DNA of 40,166 nucleotides, taken from contig QZLH01000689.1 of assembly GCA_003833135.1 (NCBI GenBank), positions 27,667-67,832 of the forward strand, given 5' to 3'. Within the stretch, counting starts at the first letter, position 1. Every line of letters starts with the position of its first letter. This document shows positions 1-10,957 of this stretch, in pieces. This DNA is from Oehlia diaphana. Lineage: Eukaryota; Glomeromycota; Glomeromycetes; Glomerales; Glomeraceae. Made by a program: the position numbers and the translations under genes. Below the pieces are notes generated by a model. The model searched no databases. It was given only the letters and a program-made list of their open reading frames with translations, and was not told where the DNA came from.

Positions 1-149
1 TTTTTTTGATTATCCTGAAAGATAACCAATTCATTTATTATTAACAGGATTTTTAGCCCAAATAAGTTCGAAACCCACTAGATATAACGTCGGCTCAAAA
101 GCCGCTCGAAATCACGTGATCCGAGCGTTTCCATCCCTAATCATAATTC
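1..149. mobile_element. Possible right end of a hAT-like MITE, cut by the window edge
   Basis: The block ends at 149 with CCATCCCTA, the same terminal word that closes the two well-defined MITEs at 27425-27817 and 28977-29359. It contains a small hairpin (CGGCTC/AGCCG near 91-104) and a perfect ATCACGTGAT palindrome (111-120). The left end would lie outside the window, so neither the element nor a target duplication can be confirmed. Confidence 0.3.
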
Positions 150-1027
150 CAGTAATCGATGATCTATTAATTTTCCATAATAGTACATATTATATAACTT
201 AAAAACAACACCAAGAATTTCGAGAAAAAGCAACTTCTATTCCTAACCGATTTTAATTATTTCAGTTTAATTAGTCATTTGATAATCATCTAACATAGCA
301 TTAAGTATGATTGATATATAATTGGAATTTGAAAATTAACTGGCCTTACTCTAATCTTTATTTCTGTTTAACTTTTCTTACTATTTTTAAAATAAATTAA
401 TTTATAAATGTTTGTAAAAATAAAAATAATAAATAAATAAAAAAATAATAAATTTCTTCTCTTCATAAAATACTAAAAGGTATTCTACTTTTCCTCATAA
501 AATTTTTTTTTGATTTAATTGATTCTCATAAATCATAATAATTCTATTATTAACAAATGTAATTAATAAATATATTTTTCCAATCTCTTATTACATGATA
601 TATTAAATATTTATGGTGGCTACTCAAAAAATATGTATATTCAAAATTAATCATGGAATTAACCTACAAGATTTTTATGTTAACAATTTGTCATTATTTA
701 AGAATTTGAAGTTTTAGTTACTTTAATGTCATAGCATGTCTTGAAGATGAATATACATTATTTATTTTGATCTCGCACATTGGAAATGGTTTTATACTAT
801 ATACATCATTTTGATAATTTATATTTAATAATTGGATAAGTTAAGAAAAATCAAGATTTATTTAAATTACAAACTAAGAACTTTGTGAAATATTCAATAC
901 TCTAATATTAGTGTTTAAGTAAAAAAAAAAAAGAATATAAATATTTAATATTTGGATAAGCCATATAAAAAAGAATTGTTTAAATTACAAACTGAATTAT
1001 AAAACTAATATAATATTAACATTAAAA
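150..1027. other. A+T-rich intergenic DNA, no gene seen
   Basis: Long A and T runs with stops in all frames. The phrase ATATTTAATAWTTGGATAAG occurs twice (about 821-840 and 939-958), suggesting an old local duplication of about 118 bp. This is the 3' flank of the channel gene, whose stop codon is at 1028-1030. Confidence 0.5.
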
Positions 1028-4000
1028 TTATTTTGCACGTATTTCTTTCAATAATTTCTCTAATTCCTCTAATTTATCTAATTTTTCATCATAAGATTTT
1101 AATTTCTCCAATACCTCATTGTTAACAGAATTATTTTCAATTCGAAGTACTTTGAATAAATTTTTCCGCATCTCTATGAATTCTTTAGTATCCCATTCAC
1201 CCTCTTTAATCAATCTTTTAATTTCTACTCGAGTCTTATCAACATCAGCATAATAATGTCTTGAAAAATAAATTCAAATAATTAATAAAATCATAACAAG
1301 GCTTCTTTTTAAAAAGTAAAATTACATACATTACTTCAGGAAACCATGTTTGCCAACGTCTCTGATTTGGTAACAGATAAAATAACTCAATCTCAGCCAA
1401 AATCTTTAAAAAATAAAATTGAAATATATTAGTATATTTACAGAAATGAAATGATTAATAATAATATATTATTATTATTTACCTCTGCCTTCTGCATCAA
1501 ATATGAGACTCTATTATTATCTTCTACAATTGCTATATTGAGTAATCCAATTAACAAGTTCATAAGATATACAACAACTAAAAGGGAAAATAAAACAATT
1601 ATTACTGCAATTGATGGATTTTCTGTATATGGCCAATTGGATAATGCACTTGAATCACCTATTGATAAGAAGAATTGCTTAAAAATATTAGAATAATATT
1701 ATGTATATTTACATAATTATGAAAATTAGATATACCTATCAAAAATAAATATATAGCAAAAAGAGAAGTTTTAATATCTATAAACATGTTCGTATTTTTA
1801 TCAGGAATTTGAATCATAAGTGGATTGGAATTTATATTTCCATTATTATCAATATGACCATAACTAGGAGCTAAATTCCAAGGATTATTTGGATCATCAT
1901 TATTATTTGTATTATACTGTTCAAGTGAAATTTCAGATTTTGGTGATAATAAAATATAAAATGCATGTGCAAAACTTATTATGATAATGAATAAAACTAA
2001 TAAAAAAGAAATTATCTTTTTTCCGACACTAACAATAATTGCAAAATATACACCAAAATATTCAAATGCTCTAAAAAATAACAAAAATTTTATATCTAAA
2101 AATAAGCATGAAAAAGAAAGCAATTCAATTAGATACTTATTATTGGTCTTATTGTTTGTTTGAAGCCAATAAATAGAAGTGTAAATTGAAAGCACATAAG
2201 CAATTATATCTACAATATTAAAGTATTATATAATTAATTTCAATTTTTTAAAACATAGTAAAATAATTAATTTAAACATTTATATTTACCAAAAATATTC
2301 CAAAAATTACAGAACCACTTAGTAATATTATAAAGAAATTGACGAATTTCTAAAATCAGATGAATAAATCCAAGTATAATTGAAGCAATAAAAAGTTGTT
2401 GTCTAACTTCTTCATTAATATATTGCTGAGGAATTGTTGCAGCAGTAGTAAAGCATCCAAGCAAAGCCATAAATAAAATCCAAATCATTGCATAATAATA
2501 TTTTCCATAAGTATTCCATTTAAAATTAATTAATGCTTCACCATTCCATGTTTTATAGATATTTCTGTTTGTTATTACAGTAAATGGACTAGGTTGTGGT
2601 CTAATTATTTCTATAAACCAATTATAATCTTTTGAATAATTAACAAAATTAAAATAAGGGATAATAAAAGTAATTGTAGGTGTCATTTTTATAAAGTATT
2701 TCTTAAAAAATTTAGAAATAAAATCTCCAATATAGGAATAAGGATGAGAAAATGCATCTATTGTAGTATAAACATCATTAATAAAATTGTATTTAAATAA
2801 AATATAACATGTAGCAAAATAAAGGGGTATAATTAAAAATATTATTAAAGATTTAATAACCCATATAATTAAAAATAATAAAACTCTAAAATCTTTAAGA
2901 CCATGATGACGGTTAAGCATGGCATAATTAAATTTATGTTGGTACTTTGACCATAAAATAGATTTTGATAAATTAGCTATTTGAGGAGATTGAAAAAAAG
3001 AATGAAGATGGAAATTTTTATTTTGATGCTCTATACTATAAAAAGAAGAATCTATGATCATATTTGTTTCTGATGAATATTTTAAAATATATTCTGGATA
3101 ATATTCGTCTAGTAATGACATTGTGGAAGTGATAATGCTTAAAAATGACTTATTATTCATTAAATCCTCTTTAAAATAAGTCATACATTTTTTATAAATA
3201 TCATCAATTAATTCTAACTTATGTTCTTTAATTGCAAATTTTAATAATTCACCTCCATATTTCAAAAGATCTAACTTATTATTCATTACATCTGAAACCC
3301 ATCCATCTAATCTAAAACTATCATGATTTGGTAACGGCAAAGTAGATTTTGAAAATATTTTTTCATAATGTTGACGTATTTCCACATATATTTTATTGGA
3401 ATACTCAGATAATATATTATCCTCTAATTCCATAAAATAAAAATAGTTTAAAAAAATAGATTTGTCCTTTTCACTAAATTTGTTATTTTCACTAAAAGTA
3501 TAAATAAGAATACCAAATGATGTCAATATAACAATATCATCATTATTAAATAATGAGCTCGTAACTAGAGAGGAATAATAATAAGGATAATTTTCAATTC
3601 TTGTGCTAATAGATTCCCATCTAGTACTAATTTTTTTGAAAACTTCCAGTTTAATTTTTTCACTATTAATTTTTTTGCTATCATAAGTACATACACGCCA
3701 TTTAATTAAATTTCCAGTTAATTCAATTGATTCGTCATAATCATCTTTTTCATTATCATTTGTTTTGGCTTCTTGAAAAAATGTAGATACAGTATCCATA
3801 TATAGATTAAATGAATAAACATTTAAGTGTTTGTAAGTTTTCTCATCACATTCAATAATTTTATTATTTTCTTTATTTAATCCATCAGAATTTTCAGATG
3901 AAATTGACATCTTAGATTTCCAAACACTTCTATTTAGAATTCCAAACACAAACTTTGTTTGATCATCAGTTGATTCATCAGTTGGTTTATCAATTGGTTT

Positions 4001-5239
4001 ATCAATTGGTTCATCAATTGGTTTATCAAGTAAAGTTTTATTCCTCTTATTTTTGTATTTATTGTTCCAACAATATTTGATTTCTTTATCTGGGGTGTAA
4101 TAGAATAAAAAAGGAAAAACAAATAAGCCAGTATGATTCATAAAATTATATAGTTGAATATCTACATAAATAAAATAATGATTAATATGAGTAATAATTA
4201 AGATATAAAAATATAAATAAAATTTTTAAAAAATGATTACCATCATTTATACCCAAAGAAGCAATAGGAATTTCCAATTCGATTGAATAAACAATGATTC
4301 TATCATTGATTTTTAGAAAAATAAACTTTTCATTACTAAATATTCCGATATTTTTTGTTTCAAACTAAAAAAAAAATAAATAGTATTTAATATATTTAAT
4401 TATAATTTAACATCAATTGTTTAAGAATAATTTTATAATATTTATTACCTTATTCTTATCCTTATTATTATCAAATATTTTTACACTTCTCTCAGTATTA
4501 ATATTCCATTCATAAATGTAATCATTTGAAGTCAGGTAAACTTTATCATACTTTGATATAGTAATTAATTTATAATCCTTAGGTCTCTTGTAAAATCTTT
4601 TACATTCCCATTTGTTATTTTTAATTTGTGTGGAATAAATCAAAATAATATTTCTATAACTATATAAAATAAATTCACCTTTTAAATTAAAGGTACAATA
4701 CTCTGCATAATCTTTTTCAAAATTTAATGCAACTTTTTTATCTTTATTATTCATATCGATTACTAAATAAATATTAAATTAAATATCAATTAGCATAAAT
4801 TAATAATTACATAATCAAAAAATTTTTACTTACCAATAATAGTTTCATTAAAATCAATATAAGCAAGTTTCTTATCATCAGAAACACACAAACATTTGAT
4901 TACATATTTACTATCTTCATTTTCTTCATTATTTTCATCTTCATTATCTTCATTATCTTCATTATTTTCATTTTCATTATCTTCATTATCTTCATTATTT
5001 TCATCTTCATTATCTTCATTATCTTCATTATTTTCATTTTCATTATCTTCATTATCTTCATTATTTTCATCTTCATTATTTTCATTATCTTCATTATCTT
5101 CATTATTTTCATTAATTTTAAAAGTTTGATCAAATTTAAGTTGAATCTTATCCATATCTTCAACATTCCAACCGACAATTGAACTATCTTCTTTACTATA
5201 AGTAATAAGGTATTTTTCATTTGGTGATATTTCTATCAT
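1028..5239 (-). CDS. WD40-like / TRP-polycystin-like cation channel protein, 8 exons
   Basis: Exons read on the minus strand are 5239-4834, 4762-4449, 4364-4241, 4161-2290, 2209-1736, 1658-1483, 1403-1330 and 1259-1028. All introns are GT..AG, 69-84 bp, and every junction keeps frame, giving about 1,223 residues. The N-terminal third reads like irregular beta-propeller blades (ISPNEKYLITYSKE, then GWNVED) interrupted by an Asn/Glu/Asp tract. The C-terminal half has hydrophobic segments around FRVLLFLIIWVIKSLIIFLI, MIWILFMALLGCFTTAA, LFIASIILGFIHLILEI and ISFLLVLFIIIISFAHAFYI. A pore-like loop reads FLIGDSSALSNW, and the last helix contains VYLMNLLIGLLNIAI, which resembles the final helix of TRPV/polycystin channels. 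The tail is a charged coiled coil. A plasma- or organelle-membrane cation channel fits; selectivity is unknown. The start is uncertain because coding-like sequence continues upstream of 5239 (separate entry). Confidence 0.8.
3969..4029 (-). repeat. 12-bp coding tandem repeat (Asp-Lys-Pro-Ile)
   Basis: About five copies of a 12-base unit in exon 4 of the channel gene encode D-E/K-P-I/T steps just before the transmembrane half. The unit length is a multiple of three, so copy changes would keep frame. Confidence 0.75.
4915..5113 (-). repeat. Acidic Asn/Glu/Asp low-complexity tract in the channel gene
   Basis: Nearly pure (GAA/GAT/AAT) codons, in blocks such as NEDNEDNENENNEDNED with a higher-order period of roughly 54 bases. 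It sits between two propeller-like blades. Long open frames on the other strand and in the shifted frame here are by-products of the triplet repeat and are not genes. Confidence 0.9.
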
Positions 5240-5355
5240 AGTAATAGGTTTTCCATTATGTAGTTCATCATCGAAGGTAAATATTTTATTATCAACAAGT
5301 TTATCAACATCGATTTTATCAACATCACCGTTAATTTCGATTAAATGTCACTCAT
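5240..5355 (-). other. Out-of-frame 5' extension of the channel gene
   Basis: From 5341 to 5240 the frame of the channel gene stays open and reads as a plausible N-terminus (IEINGDVDKIDVDKLVDNK, then FTFDDELHNGKPIT). A candidate start, ATG AGT GAC at 5355-5347, is one base out of frame with it and runs straight into TAA. A one-base loss near 5342-5346, or an assembly error, would explain this. Otherwise translation begins at the ATG at 5239. Confidence 0.5.
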
Positions 5356-5411
5356 TTGATAAATATATAAAATTTATTACCAAAGAAATTATTTTTTATA
5401 TCATCCATTTG

Positions 5412-5641
5412 TGATTATATACTTTTTTTTTTATTTGAAACACACGTGTAAATATGCATGATTGTACGTAAAATATTTCCTCTTATATAAAAAAAAAATA
5501 TTTTTTTTTATTGTGAATAGCTAATTAAGCATTTTTCATTGAAATACGTGTTGAATATTCATGGCTGTACGTAAAATTTCGCCTCCTGCATAAGAAAAAA
5601 TCTTTTTTTATTATGAAAAGTTAATTGGGCTTTTTTATTTG
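5412..5641. repeat. Degenerate tandem repeat, unit about 110 bp
   Basis: Two adjoining units share, in order, a TTTGAAACAC-like start, a GTACGTAAAAT word, CCTCNTRYATAA, an A run, a T run and TTATGAAAAGTTAAT-like ends. A third partial start follows at about 5632, and a detached partial copy lies at 5848-5905 (GTAAAATTTCGCCTCTTGCA). Units differ at many positions, so the array is old. Confidence 0.5.
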
Positions 5642-5659
5642 AAACACAATATGACTGTA

Positions 5660-5841
5660 CCTCTGTAAAAAAAGTCGATCCATTTTTTTTATTCCATCTT
5701 TTTTCCGTAAAGGCTCATATTTCCGGAATTAATAACTTCATATCACGGAATTTATCGAATTATTGAATTTTCCGTGAATGAATCCGTAAAGACTCATTTT
5801 CAGAGTTTTTACATAAATAACGGATAAAATTTTTTATAGGG
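5660..5841. mobile_element. Possible small foldback element
   Basis: The right end TTTTTTATAGGG matches the right ends of the foldbacks at 8990-9208 and 10958-11958. The left end CCTCTGTAAAAAAAG resembles their left ends. The interior repeats its own word family in both orientations: TTCCGTAAAGGCTCAT, TCCGTAAAGACTCAT, TCACGGAA, TTCCGTGA. No convincing flanking duplication, so the element is tentative. Confidence 0.35.
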
Positions 5842-5943
5842 ATACGGTAAAATTTCGCCTCTTGCATAAAAAAAAAATTCCTTTTATGAAACGTTGATTG
5901 ATCAACTTTCGACATAAAATTTTCATTGTGAAATAATTATTTT

Positions 5944-5969
5944 TTATTTATTTATTTATTTATTTATTT
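5944..5969. repeat. (TTTA)n microsatellite
   Basis: About six perfect copies of the tetranucleotide followed by a T run. Confidence 0.85.
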
Positions 5970-5984
5970 TTTTTTGTGCGGTTG

Positions 5985-7085
5985 TACATGTTTATAAGGA
6001 AATTTCAAATAAATAATTTTAAAATAAACAGAAGTACCATTTTTGAAAAAGCATATTTTTTATTTAACTAAAATTATAGTATAAAACCTTACATAAAGAA
6101 AATATACGCACCGTAACTAGTAGTCTTATTTTATATAAACAAACAAGTTAACATTAAACATGGCAGGGAGCTATAGTCATAGTATAATTAGAACTGTAAT
6201 AATTCTGACTTTTTTTTAATTAAGTTGGCTTATACTACCATACAGTATCATAATTATGATAAATAGTTTAAAAGAATTTCTAAATTTTAACTGGTGGAAA
6301 AATTACTGGTAGATCATATGATTGTGTATTAAATATTCACGTGATTTATTATGACGATGCAATTTCATTTGGCTCGCTTCGCTCGCCAGGTTTTTCTAGC
6401 CAAACCATAACTTTCACTTTATTTGCAAAATTTTTTTTTATATTTAACATATCCATAAAAAAAATGAGAAATTACTCTTAACTAGCTATTAACATAATTT
6501 TTTTATCATTTGGTAAAGGATGATCATTTTCGGTTTATTTTGCTTGTTAATCATTTTTGGCTTAGTTATTTCACTTGTTAATCATTTTAAGGTTAATTAT
6601 CTTGATGATTGTTAATTTTTTGGTTCAAAAATAAAAAAATATATATATCAGAATATGTGATTAACTTTAAATAATAATACAGAATTACTTGATAAAGCAT
6701 TTATTTAAAATCATTTTTAGAATTACTACCCTGAAAAAAAATTTTCATGATAGCATTATAACGATAATGAGATGACGATAATGAAAATTTACCGTTTGAT
6801 TGTTGTTTATTTTTTTGGTTCAAAATAAAAAAAATATGTATCTATATTTAAATAAGTAATACAAACAAATTGTTTATTTACATAACATTAAATTTGTCAT
6901 CCGGTTGTTGATCATTTTTGGCTGACAAAAATATTATTCAGTTTTCACATGATTTGCTAAAAATTTTATCCCACAATTTTTAAGCAAGAAAGAACATTCT
7001 ATAAAAGTGCAATATGACCTTATGGGTGGGTGGGTGGTGCGTCACGTTATTGTAATGACTTGAAATGATTGACATGTCATGATAG
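5985..7085. other. Intergenic DNA, no gene seen
   Basis: No frame reads as protein. Holds a C+G-rich word with direct repeats of GCTCGC (6371-6388) and degenerate repeats of a TGATCATTTTYGG-type phrase near 6518-6555 and 6905-6920. Confidence 0.4.
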
Positions 7086-7114
7086 GTTAACGTTAACGTT
7101 AACTTAACGTTAAC
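7086..7114. repeat. GTTAAC palindrome cluster
   Basis: Overlapping GTTAAC/AACGTT palindromes (four GTTAAC sites in 29 bases) next to a short GGGT run at 7022-7036. It could form a cruciform; a telomere tract is ruled out by its shortness and mixed unit. Confidence 0.6.
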
Positions 7115-7232
7115 ATAAGATTAGTTTTTGAGTGATTTCCATTTTAAGATGCTGATCCCCCATCTTTGGTATTGATTTGCTGATTATATAAATACATTTC
7201 GAATCAAGCTTTTCTATTTTAGTACGATCGGC

Positions 7233-7280
7233 AACCAACAAATCTTTTAGTGTTTTAACCAACAAATCTTTTAGTGTTTT
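7233..7280. repeat. Perfect 24-bp direct repeat, two copies
   Basis: The unit starting AACCAACAAATCTTTTAGTG and ending TTTT occurs twice in succession without a mismatch. The 24-base length keeps a short minus-strand frame open through it, which is not evidence for a gene. Confidence 0.9.
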
Positions 7281-7545
7281 AATTAAACATGTCATTAAAA
7301 AAGAATATTTATCACATACTTTATTATTAAAGATAATCTCATTACTTGATGTCGATCCTTCGACAAAAGGAAAAAAGACGTTGAGAATAGGAGTTTATAC
7401 AAAAGTTCTTTTTTTTTGCATATTCCTTGCATCCAGCTCGTTCGTCTTTCTTTAACTACCCGTAGACATAAAAAATTTTTTTCACATTACTTATAAAATA
7501 TTAGCCTTTCGTCGTTAACAAAAACAAGTTACTTTCTAGAAACTA

Positions 7546-7857
7546 TTGGCGTGTGCTAAGATATTAAGGAGGGAAGCAATTTATAGCCAAACTTCGTTAC
7601 TAGAAAGGGCCTTTATTAAAAGTTTTATACAGTCTTCAGGCTTTTGCTTACAGGCTTCCGTGGGTTTCGTTATTTTTTTCTTCAAATTTTCGCCGAACTC
7701 TTGTAAGGGCGCAGCACAAAATTCTCAAGAAAGTTTGGGAAACACGGGAAATCCAATTATGGAACACAAGACTCGGAATAAAATTTTTTCCGTTAAATTG
7801 AATAAAAAGTTTTCTGCGCCGATCATAAGAAAGGGGTTATTTATCGTAGGATAGAAA
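7546..7857 (+). other. Open frame of about 102 codons in an island of different base composition
   Basis: The stretch 7540-7860 is clearly richer in G+C than its surroundings and stays open for 102 codons, but its first usable codon is TTG (7546), not ATG. The predicted protein is basic with one hydrophobic patch (SVGFVIFFFKF) and no domain I recognise. It could be a chance frame, a transferred piece of organellar DNA, or a fragment of a transposon or plasmid. Function is not assigned. Confidence 0.2.
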
Positions 7858-8053
7858 ACAAGTCGTCCATTTTCCCTATTTTATTATTTGTACCTTGTAA
7901 CGCAAAGGGTATTTAAGTAAATAAATTATATATAGATACTCCGTGAAGTTCCCATCCAAAGATCTTCAAAACATTTTGCAACAAATATTCTTTTTGGTCA
8001 TGATCTACTCATACGTTTAAGGAAATACTTTGGGTGAAAATTTAAATAATCAT

Positions 8054-8105
8054 ATTAATCATTAATCATTAATCATTACTATCATTAATCATTAATGATT
8101 ATTAA
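8054..8105. repeat. (ATTAATC)n short tandem repeat
   Basis: Seven-base unit in about six imperfect copies, followed by a near-palindrome (ATTAATGATTATTAA). Confidence 0.75.
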
Positions 8106-8397
8106 GTAGAGTAGCCCCACCCTCCCACCTGGTGAAATTTGGTTTTATTTATAGATAATTAAATTAAAAAAAAAAAAAAAAAAATTGTGTAATTTTGTGT
8201 TAAAGATTTTTTCAACAAATGAATTAAAGACATGTAACATTTAACAAATAAAATTAAAACATGTAACATGTAAAAAATGTAAAAAACAAAAAAAAAAAAA
8301 ATTTAATTATATCCGAATAAAGATAATCAATAAAATATAAAAAAAATCTCTGCCACATGATATACTGAGGCTTAATAATATACGTTTAAGTAATAAG
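8106..8397. other. Intergenic A-rich DNA
   Basis: Contains A runs of 10 or more and a tandem-like ACATGTAACATTTAACAAATAAAATTAAAACATGTAACATGT stretch made of short ACATGT palindromes; no gene seen. Confidence 0.4.
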
Positions 8398-8612
8398 CGA
8401 AAATCATAATTAATAATTAAATAAATTAAAATTAAATAAATAAAAAAATAATTGATAATAAAAAATGAAACAAATAATCGTGAAGAATAGTAAATAAAAT
8501 TGTGAAGAAAAAAAAAATAATTTTTTTTTTTACGAAAATTAATTTATTAGGTCTCTATATGTCAAACAATTATGTGTTTAAAAGTAATTGGAAATGTTGA
8601 GGCTTAACGAGC
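8398..8612. repeat. Left copy of a diverged direct repeat
   Basis: Shares order and words with 9779-9952: AATCATAATTA near the start, AATAAATTA and ATAATTG words, a T run and AATTTATTA/AATTATTTTATTTAA stretch, then GGAAATGYTGAGGCTTAA at the end. The two copies lie about 1.35 kb apart in the same orientation and enclose a foldback element. Confidence 0.4.
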
Positions 8613-8989
8613 TGTATGATCATTAAGATCATTAAAAAAAAAATTTTTCGATCTGCTAATACGGTTGTTACCGAAATACTGTATATCGGCAATTATTTAT
8701 CGGATAACTAAAGATATTATATCATATATCGACACAATTACACGATTACCGACGAAATCCTTACTCAATACTACTGTACCTATCCTGGTATTCCGGTATT
8801 GTTCGTTAAGAATCGTCACGGTAAATAACTACAAAATACGATAAATAACAGCACCTGATGGTTATAAGACGAATCTTATAATAGACTATACAGAAACAAC
8901 AAGTTATGTTATAGACCGAAAAATAATGATTTTATTAATAACGTAGGACAAGAAAATATAACAACACGATAAAAAAAAATGGTGAAAGG

Positions 8990-9208
8990 CCCTATAAAAA
9001 AAGGTAGATACGTTTTTTATACTGAAAGATACGTTTTGTATACTGAGAGATACGTCTAGATACGTCTAGATACGTCTAGATACGTTTTGAGATACGGAAT
9101 TGTGCATTTTTCCGTATCTCAAAACGTATCTAGACGTATCTAGACGTATATCTCAGTACACATAACGTATCTTTCAGTATAAAAAACGTATCTACTTTTT
9201 TTATAGGG
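8990..9208. mobile_element. Foldback element with near-perfect long inverted repeat
   Basis: The 219-bp unit starts CCCTATAAAAAAAGGTAGATACG-like and ends with its complement. Each arm is about 100 bp of GATACGTCTA and GATACGTTTT words ending in GATACGG, around a short AATTGTGCATTTT loop. AGG flanks it on both sides (8987-8989 and 9209-9211), compatible with a 3-bp target duplication. No coding capacity. Single-stranded, it would fold into one long hairpin. Confidence 0.75.
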
Positions 9209-9211
9209 AGG

Positions 9212-9778
9212 AGGATAAAGATATATGTCTAAAGAGAATATGACTATAATTAACTAAAGATAATATTATGTATCGTAATATGACCCCCTATATTCTTCCT
9301 TTTTATCAATGAGCTAACCAAGGTGTATTTATAACTAATTCCCATCTCATTTTTCTATCATCAAGACAAATATCAAAATCTATTATATCTTATTGTCATA
9401 ATCGTTAATGTTTCAGTGTAATATTACTTTACATTTACAATAGCAGTATTTCTTCATTATAGGCCACGGTTATTAAACCATAAATAATAAAATTCTATCG
9501 GCTAAATTCAATACAAATATAGAAAATAAATAATATAACAATAATAAAAAACAATAAATATAATAACTATACTAATGCTACATTCGTAAATGTAATCAAT
9601 AAAATCAATATCTTCTATTTAGTTAATCTTGGTACAATAATCTGCAGCTATATATCGCCATACATCGTTATGTAATATTGGGAATTGACGTGTGTACAAA
9701 CTACATCGGATCGTCGTATAACATCGGAAGTCATGTGCGCAATTTATCGCGTAACACGGTTAAGGAATAATTTTGTAG
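9212..9778. other. Intergenic DNA, no gene seen
   Basis: A+T-rich with scattered short CG-containing words (TCGTCGTATAACATCGG); no open frame of note. Confidence 0.4.
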
Positions 9779-9952
9779 AAATCATAATTATTCATAAATA
9801 ATAAATAAATTATAAAAAATAAATATAAAAATAATTGTTAAATGAATGAAAAAAATTTTTTTTAACACAAATTATTTTATTTAATCGATAAGCCCCAATG
9901 CCATTATGATTTTTAATTACCTTTCTTAGGAAATGCTGAGGCTTAATCTCCT
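9779..9952. repeat. Right copy of a diverged direct repeat
   Basis: Partner of 8398-8612, ending GGAAATGCTGAGGCTTAA. The pair could be remnants of long terminal repeats or of a segmental duplication. No TG..CA ends or primer-binding site were recognised. Confidence 0.35.
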
Positions 9953-10054
9953 CCTTAAACCGCAGTTATTACAGGTAATTATTTATTTTGAAAAATTATT
10001 ACATGCTGTAAATATGGAAATATAAAAAAAAATTTTTATCTTCTCACATGAAGT

Positions 10055-10210
10055 GAAACAAAAAATATTTTTTCAAAAATTACATTATGGAGCCTCCGCC
10101 ATTTTGTTCAATGTTGAGCTTCTTCCCATATAAAGTTGAAAAAAAAAATTTTTCAGAAGTTACATTAAAATATACATTATGGAGCCTCCAGCTTTTTGTT
10201 TAATATTGAG
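10055..10210. repeat. Imperfect 90-bp direct duplication
   Basis: The phrase ACATTATGGAGCCTCC followed by a TTTTGTTYAATRTTGAG tail occurs at 10082 and 10174. Both are preceded by an A/T-run block ending in TTTTTCARAARTTACATT. Confidence 0.7.
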
Positions 10211-10954
10211 TATTGGGTATTGAAGAATTGGGAAGTTGGCTGTGAAAGATTTAAAATATATATATGTATGGCATGAGTACGTTAGTGAGAGAAAAAAAAA
10301 TTTACTCTTAATTACTCGCAAACAAAAACGAATATGCCGGGGTCGGAGCATATTATTTTTATAATTTAATTTTAACCATAAAATTAAAGTTCGTAAATGT
10401 TCGAAATTGTTAGGAAGACACGAGATTATCTGATCGTTGATCCCGTAATGATATTAATTAATATGCTCAAATTTATCCCATCAGTCCCGTGTTCTGTGGT
10501 GGGTACTGGAACAAAAAAAATAATGGCTAGTTTAAAAAAAAAATGATCGTTGTATAACAAAAGTTTTGGCAAAAAAATTACCTAATTGACAAAACAAAAA
10601 AAAAAATTCTTTTCACATCTGTGCGACATTCCTTAAATTACACAAGTTTGCGACAACTACATGCTTAGATCATAGTCACATGATTCCTTTTTTTTTGGAA
10701 ATGGCGACCGTCGTGGATAATATAATGCGGTATAAATTTTCTATAACCCGTTAAAAATATTTTCCATGGTGGGCAGTGTAAAGAAATTGGTAATAAGAGA
10801 AGATATTGGTCTTTATTCTGGATTTTGGAAAGTTAGATTATTTCGACGAATTTTTGACAGTTGCTCCCACTGCGTAATTGCACCAAGAGGATTTTTTTGA
10901 TAACTGGGGAAGGATTTAGCTTCTCAGGAATTCAAAGAGTCAAATTTGAAGCTA
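10211..10954. other. Intergenic DNA, no gene seen
   Basis: Mixed-composition sequence between repeats. Short open frames here show no recognisable protein features. Confidence 0.35.
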
Positions 10955-10957
10955 AGG

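Noticed and set aside
3934..4122. Minus-strand frame with repeated NQLM/NQLI
   Set aside because: Shifted-frame shadow of the DKPI repeat in exon 4 of the channel gene.
4896..5220. Two extra open frames (plus strand Ser/Leu-rich, minus strand Met/Ile/Lys-rich) across the acidic tract
   Set aside because: Both are alternate-frame readings of the GAA/GAT/AAT triplet repeat that encodes the acidic tract of the channel gene.
7022..7036. Telomere-like GGGT run
   Set aside because: Only about three copies, not at a sequence end, and with a mixed unit.
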